From Flavobacteriales bacterium (GTDB lineage Bacteria; Bacteroidota; Bacteroidia; Flavobacteriales; BACL11), in contig DUAL01000062.1 in assembly GCA_012960835.1 (NCBI GenBank), positions 1-7,214 on the forward strand: a stretch of DNA of 7,214 bases, read 5' to 3'. Below, piece after piece: positions 1 through 5,886 of this stretch. How positions within the stretch are numbered: position 1 is the stretch's first letter; each line of letters opens with the position of its first letter. A program made the translations under genes and the position numbers. A model generated the notes under the pieces. That model saw only the letters and a program-made list of their open reading frames with translations, ran no database searches and was not told where the DNA came from.

Positions 1-1
1 T

Positions 2-172
2 CTGATCGAAAATATTAACAGGTAGCTGAATAATATCAATATCAAAATTATTCAACAGGAGATCAATTTGCTCTCCTGTATAAACTGATACGCCGATTTT
101 CTTGACTAATCCTGATGAACGCAACCTTCCCATCTCACCAAATAGTTTCTCACCACAATAATTAAATAAATC
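2..172 (-). pseudogene. Aldo/keto reductase fragment, 5' end lost in the window, 3' end beyond the window edge
   Basis: Read on the minus strand, this frame gives about 57 residues typical of the middle of an aldo/keto reductase. They include a GEKLFGEMGRL helix, then SSGLVKKIGVSVYTGEQI, then DIDIIQLPVNIFDQ at the window edge. In the family this is the stretch where the 'KKIGVS' strand is followed by the 'IQ.P.N.FDQ' strand, before the C-terminal half of the TIM barrel. Reading upstream (towards higher coordinates), recognisable similarity fades around position 165-172. The frame meets a stop at 197-199 with no plausible start between. The roughly 100 N-terminal residues that should carry the catalytic Asp/Tyr/Lys are therefore absent from where they should be. 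The break coincides with the left edge of a GC-richer segment. Relatives with a similar 'KKIGVSVY' block occur in nucleotide-sugar and surface-polysaccharide clusters, but substrate cannot be told. Family assignment is fairly sure. Whether this is a real pseudogene or an assembly join is open. Confidence 0.72.
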
Positions 173-457
173 AATTATGTCCAAACGCAGTATCCCTCAA
201 AAGACCTTTGCCAAAATCACCTGTCCTAATCCGGATCCAGATACACTTGCTCTCGCCGCGCGCGTTGCGGCACTCCCTTGCGATCTGGAGAGATTGATCC
301 TTGAACTCGTTGGAGAGGAGAGGTTCAAGTTGTATCCCTTTGTATTGCGGGAGATCAACTGGTGCTTCAAATATCCGGAATATGCCGGCGAAATGGTCCG
401 GAAATATCAAGGCGTTAAAATGGGTTCCGAGATCCTTGAGGACATTAAAGAAGGTCG
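173..457. other. GC-rich foreign-looking segment between two truncated genes
   Basis: By hand count this stretch is close to 50% G+C, with a CpG-rich run near 254-270. The bases just right of it are about 30% (461-520) and those at the window start about 27% (1-60). On the plus strand it encodes an unrecognised peptide of about 94 residues starting at ATG 177, with motifs such as PNPDPDTLAL, LPCDLERLILELVG and INWCFKYPEYAGEMV. The codons look coding-like rather than random, but I know no family for it. There is no signal peptide and no membrane segment. Its left edge is where the aldo/keto reductase similarity stops and its right edge is where the TonB receptor similarity starts. I see no terminal inverted repeats, target-site duplication or transposase. 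It could be a horizontally acquired fragment or an assembly chimera. The edges are estimated to within about 10 bases. Confidence 0.6.
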
Positions 458-1910
458 CAAATTCTCTGATAAAGACCGATTATATTTAAGTGGATATTTC
501 GGGAAGGATGTCTTTAATTTTAATTCCCCCAATAGTAGTTTTGGTATAGAAATTCCTTGGGGAAATACAACCACTTCATTAAGGTGGAACCATCTTTTTA
601 ACGACAAACTTTTTCTAAATACCTCCTTTATTTATTCCGATTATTTGTTTCAACTTGGGATAGAACAGAGCCTGTTCGAATTCAAATTATCTACCCAAAT
701 TACGGACTGGAATACAAAAGTTGATTTTACTTATTTGCCCAACTTAAGACACAGTATTAAATTTGGAACGCAATACACCTACCATACTTTTATGCCGGCA
801 AGTGTTAGTGGGCAATCTGGTGAAACTATTTTTAGTCCGGAAACTATTTTCAAGCAATATGCCAATGAGGGTTCTTTGTATTTTTCGGATGACTATGAAT
901 TAAGCGATAGAATAAAACTGAATTTTGGGGGTCGATTTACCGCTTTTCAGCATGGCGGACATATTGCAGTTTTAGATATGATTGGCAATGAGTTAAAACA
1001 AAATAAAGAAGATCAGTACCGGCATTTTGAGCCCCGATTTTCTGCAAGATATAGTATTAATCCTAATACTTCTTTAAAAAGTTCATACACCCAAAATTAC
1101 CAATACATTCATTTGGCATCCTTAGGCGGTATGTCTATGCCAATGGATTTGTGGCTCCCCTCATCTACTATCATAAAGCCGACAAAAGGAGTGCAATACA
1201 CCACAGGTATTTTCAAGAATTTTAAAGACAATAGCATAGAAACTTCTGTTGAACTCTATTATAAAGAGATGGAAAATCTAATTGAGTACAAAGAAGGATC
1301 TTTCCCAGAGGATAATGCTAATGGACGGCAAGATGAACTACTTGCTTTTGGTAAAGGGCAGTCTTATGGAGCAGAATTTTTTGTGAAAAAATCGGTGGGT
1401 AAAATTACTGGCTGGATTGGCTATACTTTTTCTCATACTTTTCGCACTTTCCCTGATGTAAATAATGGAGAACCTTATCCTGCAAAATACGATAGAAGAC
1501 ATGATTTTTCAGCTGTTGTTACTTATACGCTTAATGATAAATGGACCTTTTCTTCCATCTTTGTATATGCTACAGGAAGTGCTATTACCATCCCCAATGA
1601 ACGCTATCTAATTGATGGGAAAATTTATACTGAATTCACCACCAAAAATGGTTATAGAATGGATGCTTATCACCGTTTGGATATATCAGCCACTTATACG
1701 CCAAAGCCCCATAAAAAATATAAGTCATCTTGGAATTTTTCCATTTACAATGTGTATAATCGCTTGAATCCTTATTTTATTTATTTGGATATTGAAGACA
1801 AAACACCTGATGGCAGTGGAAGTTGGGAAAATGGTGGCCTTTCCCCAAAAGCATCACAAGTGTCTTTATTTCCTATAATCCCATCAATTACATGGAATTT
1901 TAAATTTTAA
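177..1910 (+). CDS. Chimeric frame: unknown N-terminal peptide fused to a TonB-dependent receptor beta-barrel
   Basis: Residues from about 94 to 577 are the outer-membrane beta-barrel of a Bacteroidota TonB-dependent receptor of the kind paired with DUF4249 lipoproteins. Landmarks are SDKDRLYLSGYFGKDVF at the start of the barrel part, GKGQSYGAEF (392-401), YDRRHDF (438-444), NVYNRLNPY (525-533) and a C-terminal strand ending in Phe, as expected for insertion by the BAM machinery. Such receptors are usually about 750-900 residues. Here the signal peptide, the carboxypeptidase-like regulatory domain, the TonB box and the plug are all missing, replaced by about 94 unrelated residues from a GC-rich segment. 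As written, the product could not be exported or gated by TonB. ATG 177 is the only start that opens the whole frame, but no promoter or ribosome site supports it. The next gene starts 3 bases after the stop, as in an intact receptor operon. The receptor call is firm; the fused N-terminus is probably a rearrangement or assembly artefact. The ligand is unknown. Confidence 0.8.
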   Translation: MSKRSIPQKTFAKITCPNPDPDTLALAARVAALPCDLERLILELVGEERFKLYPFVLREINWCFKYPEYAGEMVRKYQGVKMGSEILEDIKEGRKFSDKDRLYLSGYFGKDVFNFNSPNSSFGIEIPWGNTTTSLRWNHLFNDKLFLNTSFIYSDYLFQLGIEQSLFEFKLSTQITDWNTKVDFTYLPNLRHSIKFGTQYTYHTFMPASVSGQSGETIFSPETIFKQYANEGSLYFSDDYELSDRIKLNFGGRFTAFQHGGHIAVLDMIGNELKQNKEDQYRHFEPRFSARYSINPNTSLKSSYTQNYQYIHLASLGGMSMPMDLWLPSSTIIKPTKGVQYTTGIFKNFKDNSIETSVELYYKEMENLIEYKEGSFPEDNANGRQDELLAFGKGQSYGAEFFVKKSVGKITGWIGYTFSHTFRTFPDVNNGEPYPAKYDRRHDFSAVVTYTLNDKWTFSSIFVYATGSAITIPNERYLIDGKIYTEFTTKNGYRMDAYHRLDISATYTPKPHKKYKSSWNFSIYNVYNRLNPYFIYLDIEDKTPDGSGSWENGGLSPKASQVSLFPIIPSITWNFKF

Positions 1911-1913
1911 GTC

Positions 1914-2936
1914 ATGAAAAAAATCTTAATTATATCCCTTGTTTTTATCTTGTTTGCTTGTGAGAAAGAAATACAATTGGATATCGCCAATGCTGGAAAA
2001 AAAATTGTGGTACAAGCCATGATACAAGAGGGCTACCCTCCTATTGTACAGCTTACTTGGAGCGATTCTTATTTTGCTAATTTCGATTCAAATAATGTGA
2101 TGTTTATTAGTGGAGCAGAAATTATTATCTACAATCAAGACAGAACAGATTCTGTAATTTTAGCAGAAATTGATGCACTTATTCAGGGATTTCCTCCTGG
2201 AATTTATGCTGACTTAAATATTAATTTCAATGCAAATCCACCATTTTCTAGTTTTCATGACTTTTGTAATGAGGGAAGCTCTTACCATTTAAAAGTTATT
2301 TTTGAAAATGATACCCTCACTGCAACTACCTCCATTCCAAATGCCACTCCACTAGATAGTATTTGGTTTGTTCCTGACGATAGATTTCCTGAATATGGTG
2401 ATTTTTATGCTTATTATAATGACCCAGACACCATGGGAAACAATGTAATGTTCGAACACAAAAGGGTTTCGCATTTTTCTTTGGCAGAAGAAAAAGACAT
2501 TCCTGATTTTATGTTTATCAAAGCATATGGTGCTGTGCGTAACGATTTTGAGGGGCTGAACGGAATGGGCTTTGAAACTTTTTTTGAAAGAGGAGAAGGA
2601 CCAAAATTTAATCATGAAGACATTAATTTCAAAGATCCAAACTTGCACAATTTCCAAATGGCTTACACTAATGATACTGTTGGGGAAGTATTTGCTGATG
2701 TTGTGATTCTACGATTTAGCCAATTGGATAAGGCTTCTTTTGAGTTTTGGCGATCAGTTATCGCCCAAGATTTGATGAATTCTAATCCTTTTGCTGAGCC
2801 AATGAATTTAAAATCAAACATCAATGGTGGCTTGGGAATTTTTGAGGGGAAAGCAGCTGTTTATTATAAACTAATAGCAAAAGAAGATACTACTTTCACA
2901 CAAAGATACTATCCTGATATTTTTGAGATTTTATAA
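1914..2936 (+). CDS. DUF4249 family lipoprotein, partner of the TonB-dependent receptor
   Basis: This is a 340-residue predicted lipoprotein. The N-terminus has a Lys-Lys start, a hydrophobic stretch and a lipobox-like LFAC with the lipidated Cys at residue 16, followed by EKE. The next part (IQLDIANAGKKIVVQAMI, then ISGAEIIIY near residue 66) follows the DUF4249 pattern of an Ig-like domain after the lipid anchor, and PLDSIW (146-151) matches the conserved block that opens the second half. DUF4249 proteins are found immediately downstream of carboxypeptidase-regulated TonB receptors across Bacteroidota. By analogy with SusD-type partners they are thought to be surface-exposed ligand-binding or accessory proteins, but no substrate is established. 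The 3-base gap to the receptor implies co-transcription and probably translational coupling. Unlike the receptor, this gene looks complete, and its base composition resembles that of the rest of the window. No terminator hairpin is visible after it. Confidence 0.85.
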   Translation: MKKILIISLVFILFACEKEIQLDIANAGKKIVVQAMIQEGYPPIVQLTWSDSYFANFDSNNVMFISGAEIIIYNQDRTDSVILAEIDALIQGFPPGIYADLNINFNANPPFSSFHDFCNEGSSYHLKVIFENDTLTATTSIPNATPLDSIWFVPDDRFPEYGDFYAYYNDPDTMGNNVMFEHKRVSHFSLAEEKDIPDFMFIKAYGAVRNDFEGLNGMGFETFFERGEGPKFNHEDINFKDPNLHNFQMAYTNDTVGEVFADVVILRFSQLDKASFEFWRSVIAQDLMNSNPFAEPMNLKSNINGGLGIFEGKAAVYYKLIAKEDTTFTQRYYPDIFEIL

Positions 2937-2951
2937 TATTATCTTTATTGG

Positions 2952-2980
2952 TTGAAAATCTAATTGAATATTTATATTTG
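2952..2980 (+). promoter_or_regulatory. Predicted Bacteroidota promoter for trxB
   Basis: A TTG at 2952-2954 and TATATTTG at 2973-2980 are separated by 18 bases. This fits the Bacteroidota primary sigma pattern (TTG near -33, TAnnTTTG near -7). Transcription would start around 2985, about 18 bases before the trxB ATG. It lies in the 66-base gap after the DUF4249 gene, so trxB need not depend on the receptor operon. Consensus match only. Confidence 0.55.
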
Positions 2981-3002
2981 TTGCCTTTAATATAATAAAG
3001 AA

Positions 3003-3941
3003 ATGACTGAAGAAATTGAAAAAATTGAATGCCTAATTATTGGTTCAGGTCCTGCAGGATATACAGCAGCAATTTATGCGGCAAGAGCTGATATGCATCC
3101 GGTTGTTATTCAAGGATTACAACCAGGGGGGCAACTTACTTCAACTACTGATGTAGATAATTATCCTGGCTATAAGGATGGAATTACAGGACCGGAAATG
3201 ATGGAAGATTTTAAAGCACAAGCAGAACGATTTGGCACAGATACAAGATGGGGAATGGTTACAAAAGTTGATTTTTCTAAGCGACCATTCAAGGTAGAAA
3301 TTGATGACAATACAAATGTTTTGGCCCAGACTGTAATTATTGCAACAGGCGCATCTGCCAAATGGCTTGGTATGGAGGATGAAAAAAGATTAAGTGGTTA
3401 TGGAGTTTCAGCTTGTGCTACCTGTGATGGCTTCTTTTATAAAGGGCAAGATGTAGTGGTAGTAGGTGCTGGGGATACAGCTGCTGAAGAAGCAACTTAT
3501 TTAGCTAAAATGTGCAATAAAGTTACTATGTTGGTGCGCAAAGACGAAATGAGAGCATCCAAAGCTATGCAATACAGGGTATTTAATACCCCTAATTTGG
3601 AAGTTCTTTTCAACCATGAAACTAAAAGTATTAATGGAGAAAAAGGTGTAGAAAGCGTAACAGCCTACAATAATCAAACTAATGAAGAAACCACTATTCC
3701 TGTAACAGGTTTTTTTGTAGCTATTGGGCACAAACCAAATACCAATTTATTCAAAGGGCAATTGGATATGGACGAAAACGGCTATCTAATCATTGAGGCA
3801 GGAACTTCAAAAACTAAAATTCCAGGCGTATTTGCATCTGGTGATGTTGCCGACCATGTTTATCGGCAAGCAGTTACTTCAGCTGGAACAGGTTGTATGG
3901 CTGCTTTGGATGCTGAGCGTTTCCTTAGCAGTTTGAAGTAA
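3003..3941 (+). CDS. trxB: Thioredoxin reductase (NADPH)
   Basis: This is a 312-residue FAD flavoprotein that passes electrons from NADPH to thioredoxin in the cytoplasm, keeping protein thiols reduced and supplying ribonucleotide reductase and peroxide defence. All the class landmarks are present in order. The N-terminal FAD site is GSGPAG (14-19). The redox-active disulfide is CATC with Cys138 and Cys141, followed by DG. The NADPH-binding GAGDTA starts at 155. The C-terminal FAD motif has GD at 280-281 and continues VYRQAVTSAGTGCMAAL. Length is normal for the low-molecular-weight bacterial type. The segment that in E. coli reads HRR and contacts the NADPH 2'-phosphate is VRK here (within MLVRKDEMRASK); as I recall, similar variants occur in Bacteroidota relatives. 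The start is supported by a promoter match just upstream and by the position of the FAD motif. A small iron-sulfur gene follows after 30 bases, with its own promoter match. Confidence 0.96.
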   Translation: MTEEIEKIECLIIGSGPAGYTAAIYAARADMHPVVIQGLQPGGQLTSTTDVDNYPGYKDGITGPEMMEDFKAQAERFGTDTRWGMVTKVDFSKRPFKVEIDDNTNVLAQTVIIATGASAKWLGMEDEKRLSGYGVSACATCDGFFYKGQDVVVVGAGDTAAEEATYLAKMCNKVTMLVRKDEMRASKAMQYRVFNTPNLEVLFNHETKSINGEKGVESVTAYNNQTNEETTIPVTGFFVAIGHKPNTNLFKGQLDMDENGYLIIEAGTSKTKIPGVFASGDVADHVYRQAVTSAGTGCMAALDAERFLSSLK

Positions 3942-3960
3942 TATTTTTTTATTACTTTTG
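3932..3960 (+). promoter_or_regulatory. Predicted promoter for the CDGSH gene, overlapping the trxB 3' end
   Basis: TTTG at 3932-3935, inside the last codons of trxB, and TACTTTTG at 3953-3960 are 17 bases apart, a good match to the Bacteroidota -33/-7 pattern. The predicted start of transcription (about 3965) leaves only around 7 bases before the ATG at 3972, so the transcript would be almost leaderless. Read-through from trxB may also occur, since no terminator is seen in the gap. Confidence 0.5.
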
Positions 3961-3971
3961 ATAAAAAAATT

Positions 3972-4208
3972 ATGAATTTACCAAAGATGGCCCAAAAATT
4001 TCCTTATGTAATAGACGAAAAAGCAGGGAAAAAAGCATTCTGCACTTGTGGAACAAGTAGCAATCAGCCCTATTGTGACGGCTCTCATAAAGGCAGTAGA
4101 TTTTCTCCTGAAATCGTAGAACTTACTGAAGATAAAAAAGTAGCCTGGTGTGGATGCAAACAATCAGGAAACGGAGCTTTTTGTGATGGCTCTCATAAAA
4201 AAATCTAA
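3972..4208 (+). CDS. Double CDGSH-type iron-sulfur protein
   Basis: This 78-residue protein is built from two tandem CDGSH zinc-finger-like motifs. Each binds a redox-active, pH-sensitive [2Fe-2S] cluster through three Cys and one His. The first reads CTCGTSSNQPYCDGSH and fits the C-x-C-x2-[ST]-x3-P-x-C-D-G-[SAT]-H consensus exactly. The second, CGCKQSGNGAFCDGSH, keeps all four ligands but has Ala where the consensus has Pro. The short tandem arrangement is that of the bacterial/mitochondrial CISD3 (MiNT-like) class, without a membrane anchor, so it is cytoplasmic. Its role is probably electron or cluster transfer; the partner is unknown. It sits 30 bases after trxB, which may mean a shared redox role, but that is inference. 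ATG 3972 was chosen; an in-frame ATG at 3987 would remove only five residues and keep both motifs. Its stop overlaps the stop of the convergent gene by 4 bases. Confidence 0.92.
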   Translation: MNLPKMAQKFPYVIDEKAGKKAFCTCGTSSNQPYCDGSHKGSRFSPEIVELTEDKKVAWCGCKQSGNGAFCDGSHKKI

Positions 4209-5119
4209 TCTACTTTGTAGTCCATTAACTTCAATTTCAACTCAACTCTCTCGGGCTTAAAAAAAACAACATTCCAAAATCCTTTGTAGTAAATATCAGT
4301 GGGAATATGTTTCCCATTGAAATAATCCATATTTACAATCACTTGCATATCCAAATCAATAAGCCAATATCTGTACGAAAAGATATATTCTCGGTAAATC
4401 ACATTAAAATTTTCCTTGTCAAAGTAAGAAACTATTTTTCGAATTAGCGCTTCCCCTAAATCCTTTTTGCTTAAATCCTTTTTTACATCAACTGTAAAAG
4501 TATAACAATCCCTTCCTTTGTAATTTATAGTATCAATTTTATAATCGTAATACTGCTGCATGCTAATATCAAATACCGCTAACTTCACCGACATTCCACC
4601 TTTTTTTTGCTCGGTATCATCATCTCCTACTGAAAAACCAATCGTTTTTGCATCACGCATATTCTGGCTTTCTCCATCATTTTTTCCTTCTGACATTTTT
4701 AAGGAAACACCTATTGTGTCAGTCGGGAAAAACACTTCATCAAATGCTTCAGGGGTATAGTATTTATACTTTCCATTACGCCTAAATATTTTACCTTCAT
4801 CATAAATAGAATCGTTGACAACCCAAGCTTTTTCGCTATCAGAATAGTGAGTTCCGCATTTTTTAAGGATTCCGATAGTCTTTCCTTTCTTATTAAAAAT
4901 GTTCAGTTCACTTTCATACTTATGTGTGTAATATCGCAAATGCTTAAAAGCCATATAAAAAGTAGTATCGGTTTTTACATAATGAATAAACTCATCTACA
5001 TTAAAACCATCTTTTACTCCTGTGATAGTTACGCTATCAAGCAAAACTGATTTTACAATTTGCTCTTGTGAAAAAGCAAATTGGGAAAGAAAAAAAGACA
5101 AGAAGATGAGGCGTTTCAT
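4205..5119 (-). CDS. Secreted protein of unknown function, Bacteroidota-type
   Basis: This 304-residue protein starts with a clear Sec signal peptide: Met-Lys-Arg, a hydrophobic core to about residue 16, and a likely signal peptidase I cut after Ser17 (FAFS/QEQ). There is no lipobox Cys and no further membrane helix, so it should be periplasmic or surface-associated. The mature part is rich in aromatic and charged residues, with blocks such as DTTFYMAFKHLRYYTH, NGKYKYYTPEAFDEVFF and YRYWLIDLDMQVIVNMDYF. These give the impression of a conserved Bacteroidota hypothetical family with beta-rich secondary structure, but I cannot name a domain. The frame stays open 31 codons further upstream (to 5212). 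That start is rejected because it would run through the rnpB 3' end and its terminator, while ATG 5119 gives a perfect signal peptide. It lies directly downstream of rnpB but behind its terminator, and meets the CDGSH gene tail to tail. Confidence 0.85.
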   Translation of the reverse strand: MKRLIFLSFFLSQFAFSQEQIVKSVLLDSVTITGVKDGFNVDEFIHYVKTDTTFYMAFKHLRYYTHKYESELNIFNKKGKTIGILKKCGTHYSDSEKAWVVNDSIYDEGKIFRRNGKYKYYTPEAFDEVFFPTDTIGVSLKMSEGKNDGESQNMRDAKTIGFSVGDDDTEQKKGGMSVKLAVFDISMQQYYDYKIDTINYKGRDCYTFTVDVKKDLSKKDLGEALIRKIVSYFDKENFNVIYREYIFSYRYWLIDLDMQVIVNMDYFNGKHIPTDIYYKGFWNVVFFKPERVELKLKLMDYKVD

Positions 5120-5124
5120 AATTG

Positions 5125-5132
5125 CAAATATA
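5125..5132 (-). promoter_or_regulatory. Possible -7 box for the secreted-protein gene
   Basis: On the minus strand the sequence reads TATATTTG, matching TAnnTTTG exactly. It directly follows the U-tract of the rnpB terminator and shares one base with it. The box ends only 5 bases before the ATG at 5119, so the message would be leaderless or nearly so. No good TTG is found 17-20 bases upstream, where the terminator stem lies. This is a tentative call; the match may be chance in AT-rich DNA. Confidence 0.3.
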
Positions 5133-5166
5133 AAAAAAGCAAGGCAGCACATAAGTACTGCCTTGC
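5132..5166 (-). terminator. Intrinsic terminator of rnpB
   Basis: On the minus strand a 12-base-pair stem (arms 5155-5166 and 5139-5150, GCAAGGCAG at its base, one G-U pair) closes a four-base TTAT loop (5151-5154) and is followed at once by seven T (5138-5132). This is a textbook rho-independent terminator placed just after the 3' strand of the RNase P RNA. It separates rnpB from the secreted-protein gene 12 bases further on. Confidence 0.93.
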
Positions 5167-5169
5167 TAA

Positions 5170-5463
5170 CAATTACACATAAGCCGGATTCTGTTCCAAA
5201 AGGTGCTATCATTTATCTAGAACTAAAGTTGCCTTTAGCTTCTAACTGCCTACCCCTCAAGATTGGGCGAGCAACCCAAAAATCTTGATATACATGGCAT
5301 TGCACCACATAGAGTTTGCCTGATTTCACTACAGCCGAACTGTACTTGCTTTCTGTTGCACTTGTCCTCATCCAAAAAGGATGGACGGATGTTATCCGCT
5401 ATGCTGCTCTGTGGTGTCCGGACTTTCCTCTTCTAAAAAAGAAGCGATAGCATCAGTAATTGC
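5170..5463 (-). ncRNA. rnpB: RNase P RNA, bacterial type A, compact form
   Basis: This is the catalytic RNA of RNase P, which trims the 5' leader of pre-tRNAs. On the minus strand the 5' universal core reads GAGGAAAGTCCGGAC (within 5411-5430) and the 3' core ACAGAATCCGGCTTAT (5179-5194); together they form P4. The ends pair as P1 (5456-5462 with 5170-5176, CAATTAC/GTAATTG). P2 is TGCTATC/GATAGCA (5446-5452 with 5204-5210). A five-pair P3-like hairpin lies at 5430-5444. Just before the AGATAAATGATAGC block is a hairpin with a GCAA tetraloop, in the place of P18. A stem at 5258-5287 precedes GGGGTAGGCAG, where P15-P17 usually sit. At about 294 nt it is shorter than the 377-nt E. coli RNA, partly because the P12 region is reduced to a small TTCG hairpin. 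Exact ends are inferred from P1. Confidence 0.95.
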
Positions 5464-5467
5464 AAAA

Positions 5468-5475
5468 CAAAAGTA
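5468..5475 (-). promoter_or_regulatory. rnpB: Predicted -7 box of the rnpB promoter
   Basis: The minus strand reads TACTTTTG, an exact TAnnTTTG match ending 5 bases before the inferred rnpB 5' end. That is the distance expected if transcription starts at the P1 helix. No convincing TTG is seen at the -33 position, where the DNA is simply AT-rich. The agreement between box and RNA end is the main support. Confidence 0.5.
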
Positions 5476-5508
5476 GTTTTTTTACATTTAATTTATAAAT
5501 TTACAGCC

Positions 5509-5886
5509 ATGAAAAAAATAATTTCAACAGAAAATGCTCCAAAAGCAATCGGACCTTATAGTCAAGCGGTAATGGCAGGAGACACTTTATATTGTTCAGG
5601 ACAGATTGCAATCAATCCAAAAAGCGGAGAATTAAACACTGCTAATATAACTACAGAAACAAATCAGGTAATGCAGAATTTAGAAGCAGTTTTAAAAGAA
5701 GCTGAAATGAATTTTGAAAATGTTGTAAAGTGCAGTATTTTCTTGAAAAACATAAAGCAATATGCAGAGATAAATGAAGTATATTCTCAATATTTTAGAG
5801 AAAACCCTCCTGCCCGTGAAGCAGTGGAAGTATCCACTTTACCAAAAAATGTGAATATTGAAATCTCGCTAATAGCTGTAAAATGA
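5509..5886 (+). CDS. ridA: RidA family reactive imine/enamine deaminase
   Basis: This 125-residue protein is of the YjgF/YER057c/RidA family, which as a cytoplasmic trimer hydrolyses 2-aminoacrylate and related enamine/imine intermediates released by PLP-dependent enzymes such as serine/threonine dehydratase. It protects PLP enzymes from damage. The sequence aligns over its whole length with E. coli RidA: the TENAPKAIGPYSQAV N-terminus with Tyr17, SGQIAINPKSGEL, then NPPAREAVEVSTLPKNVNIEISLIAVK at the C-terminus. The substrate-binding Arg is Arg103 (E. coli Arg105) and the acidic residue near the end is Glu118 (E. coli Glu120), so it should be an active RidA rather than an Arg-less paralogue. 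It is divergent from rnpB with about 45 bases between them. That gap holds only imperfect -7 matches (5483-5490 and 5496-5503, each ending in A instead of G). Its stop overlaps the next gene's ATG as ATGA. Confidence 0.95.
   Translation: MKKIISTENAPKAIGPYSQAVMAGDTLYCSGQIAINPKSGELNTANITTETNQVMQNLEAVLKEAEMNFENVVKCSIFLKNIKQYAEINEVYSQYFRENPPAREAVEVSTLPKNVNIEISLIAVK

Noticed and set aside
171..410. Open frame of 79 codons on the minus strand across the GC-rich segment
   Set aside because: It shadows the plus-strand frame, shows no family motif, and the plus-strand translation of the same segment looks more protein-like. It does not continue the aldo/keto reductase frame.
173..457. Insertion sequence or other transposon
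   Set aside because: Too short, with no transposase motif, terminal inverted repeats or flanking direct repeats that I can see.
2352..2657. Minus-strand open frame inside the DUF4249 gene
   Set aside because: Antisense shadow; its composition is low-complexity Phe/Ile/Lys typical of the reverse strand of AT-rich coding DNA.
4206..4222. Small hairpin CTAC/GTAG after the CDGSH stop as a terminator
   Set aside because: Only four base pairs with no T-run; too weak to call.
5120..5212. 31-codon upstream extension of the secreted-protein gene
   Set aside because: It would be translated from the rnpB 3' end and its terminator hairpin, and it would bury a perfect signal peptide that starts at 5119.
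5022..5288. Plus-strand open frame of 88 codons
   Set aside because: It runs antisense to the secreted-protein gene start, the terminator and rnpB, with no coding features.
5464..5508. ridA promoter at TAAATTTA or TACATTTA
   Set aside because: Both lack the final G of TAnnTTTG and have no TTG at the right distance, so a call would be guesswork in AT-rich DNA.
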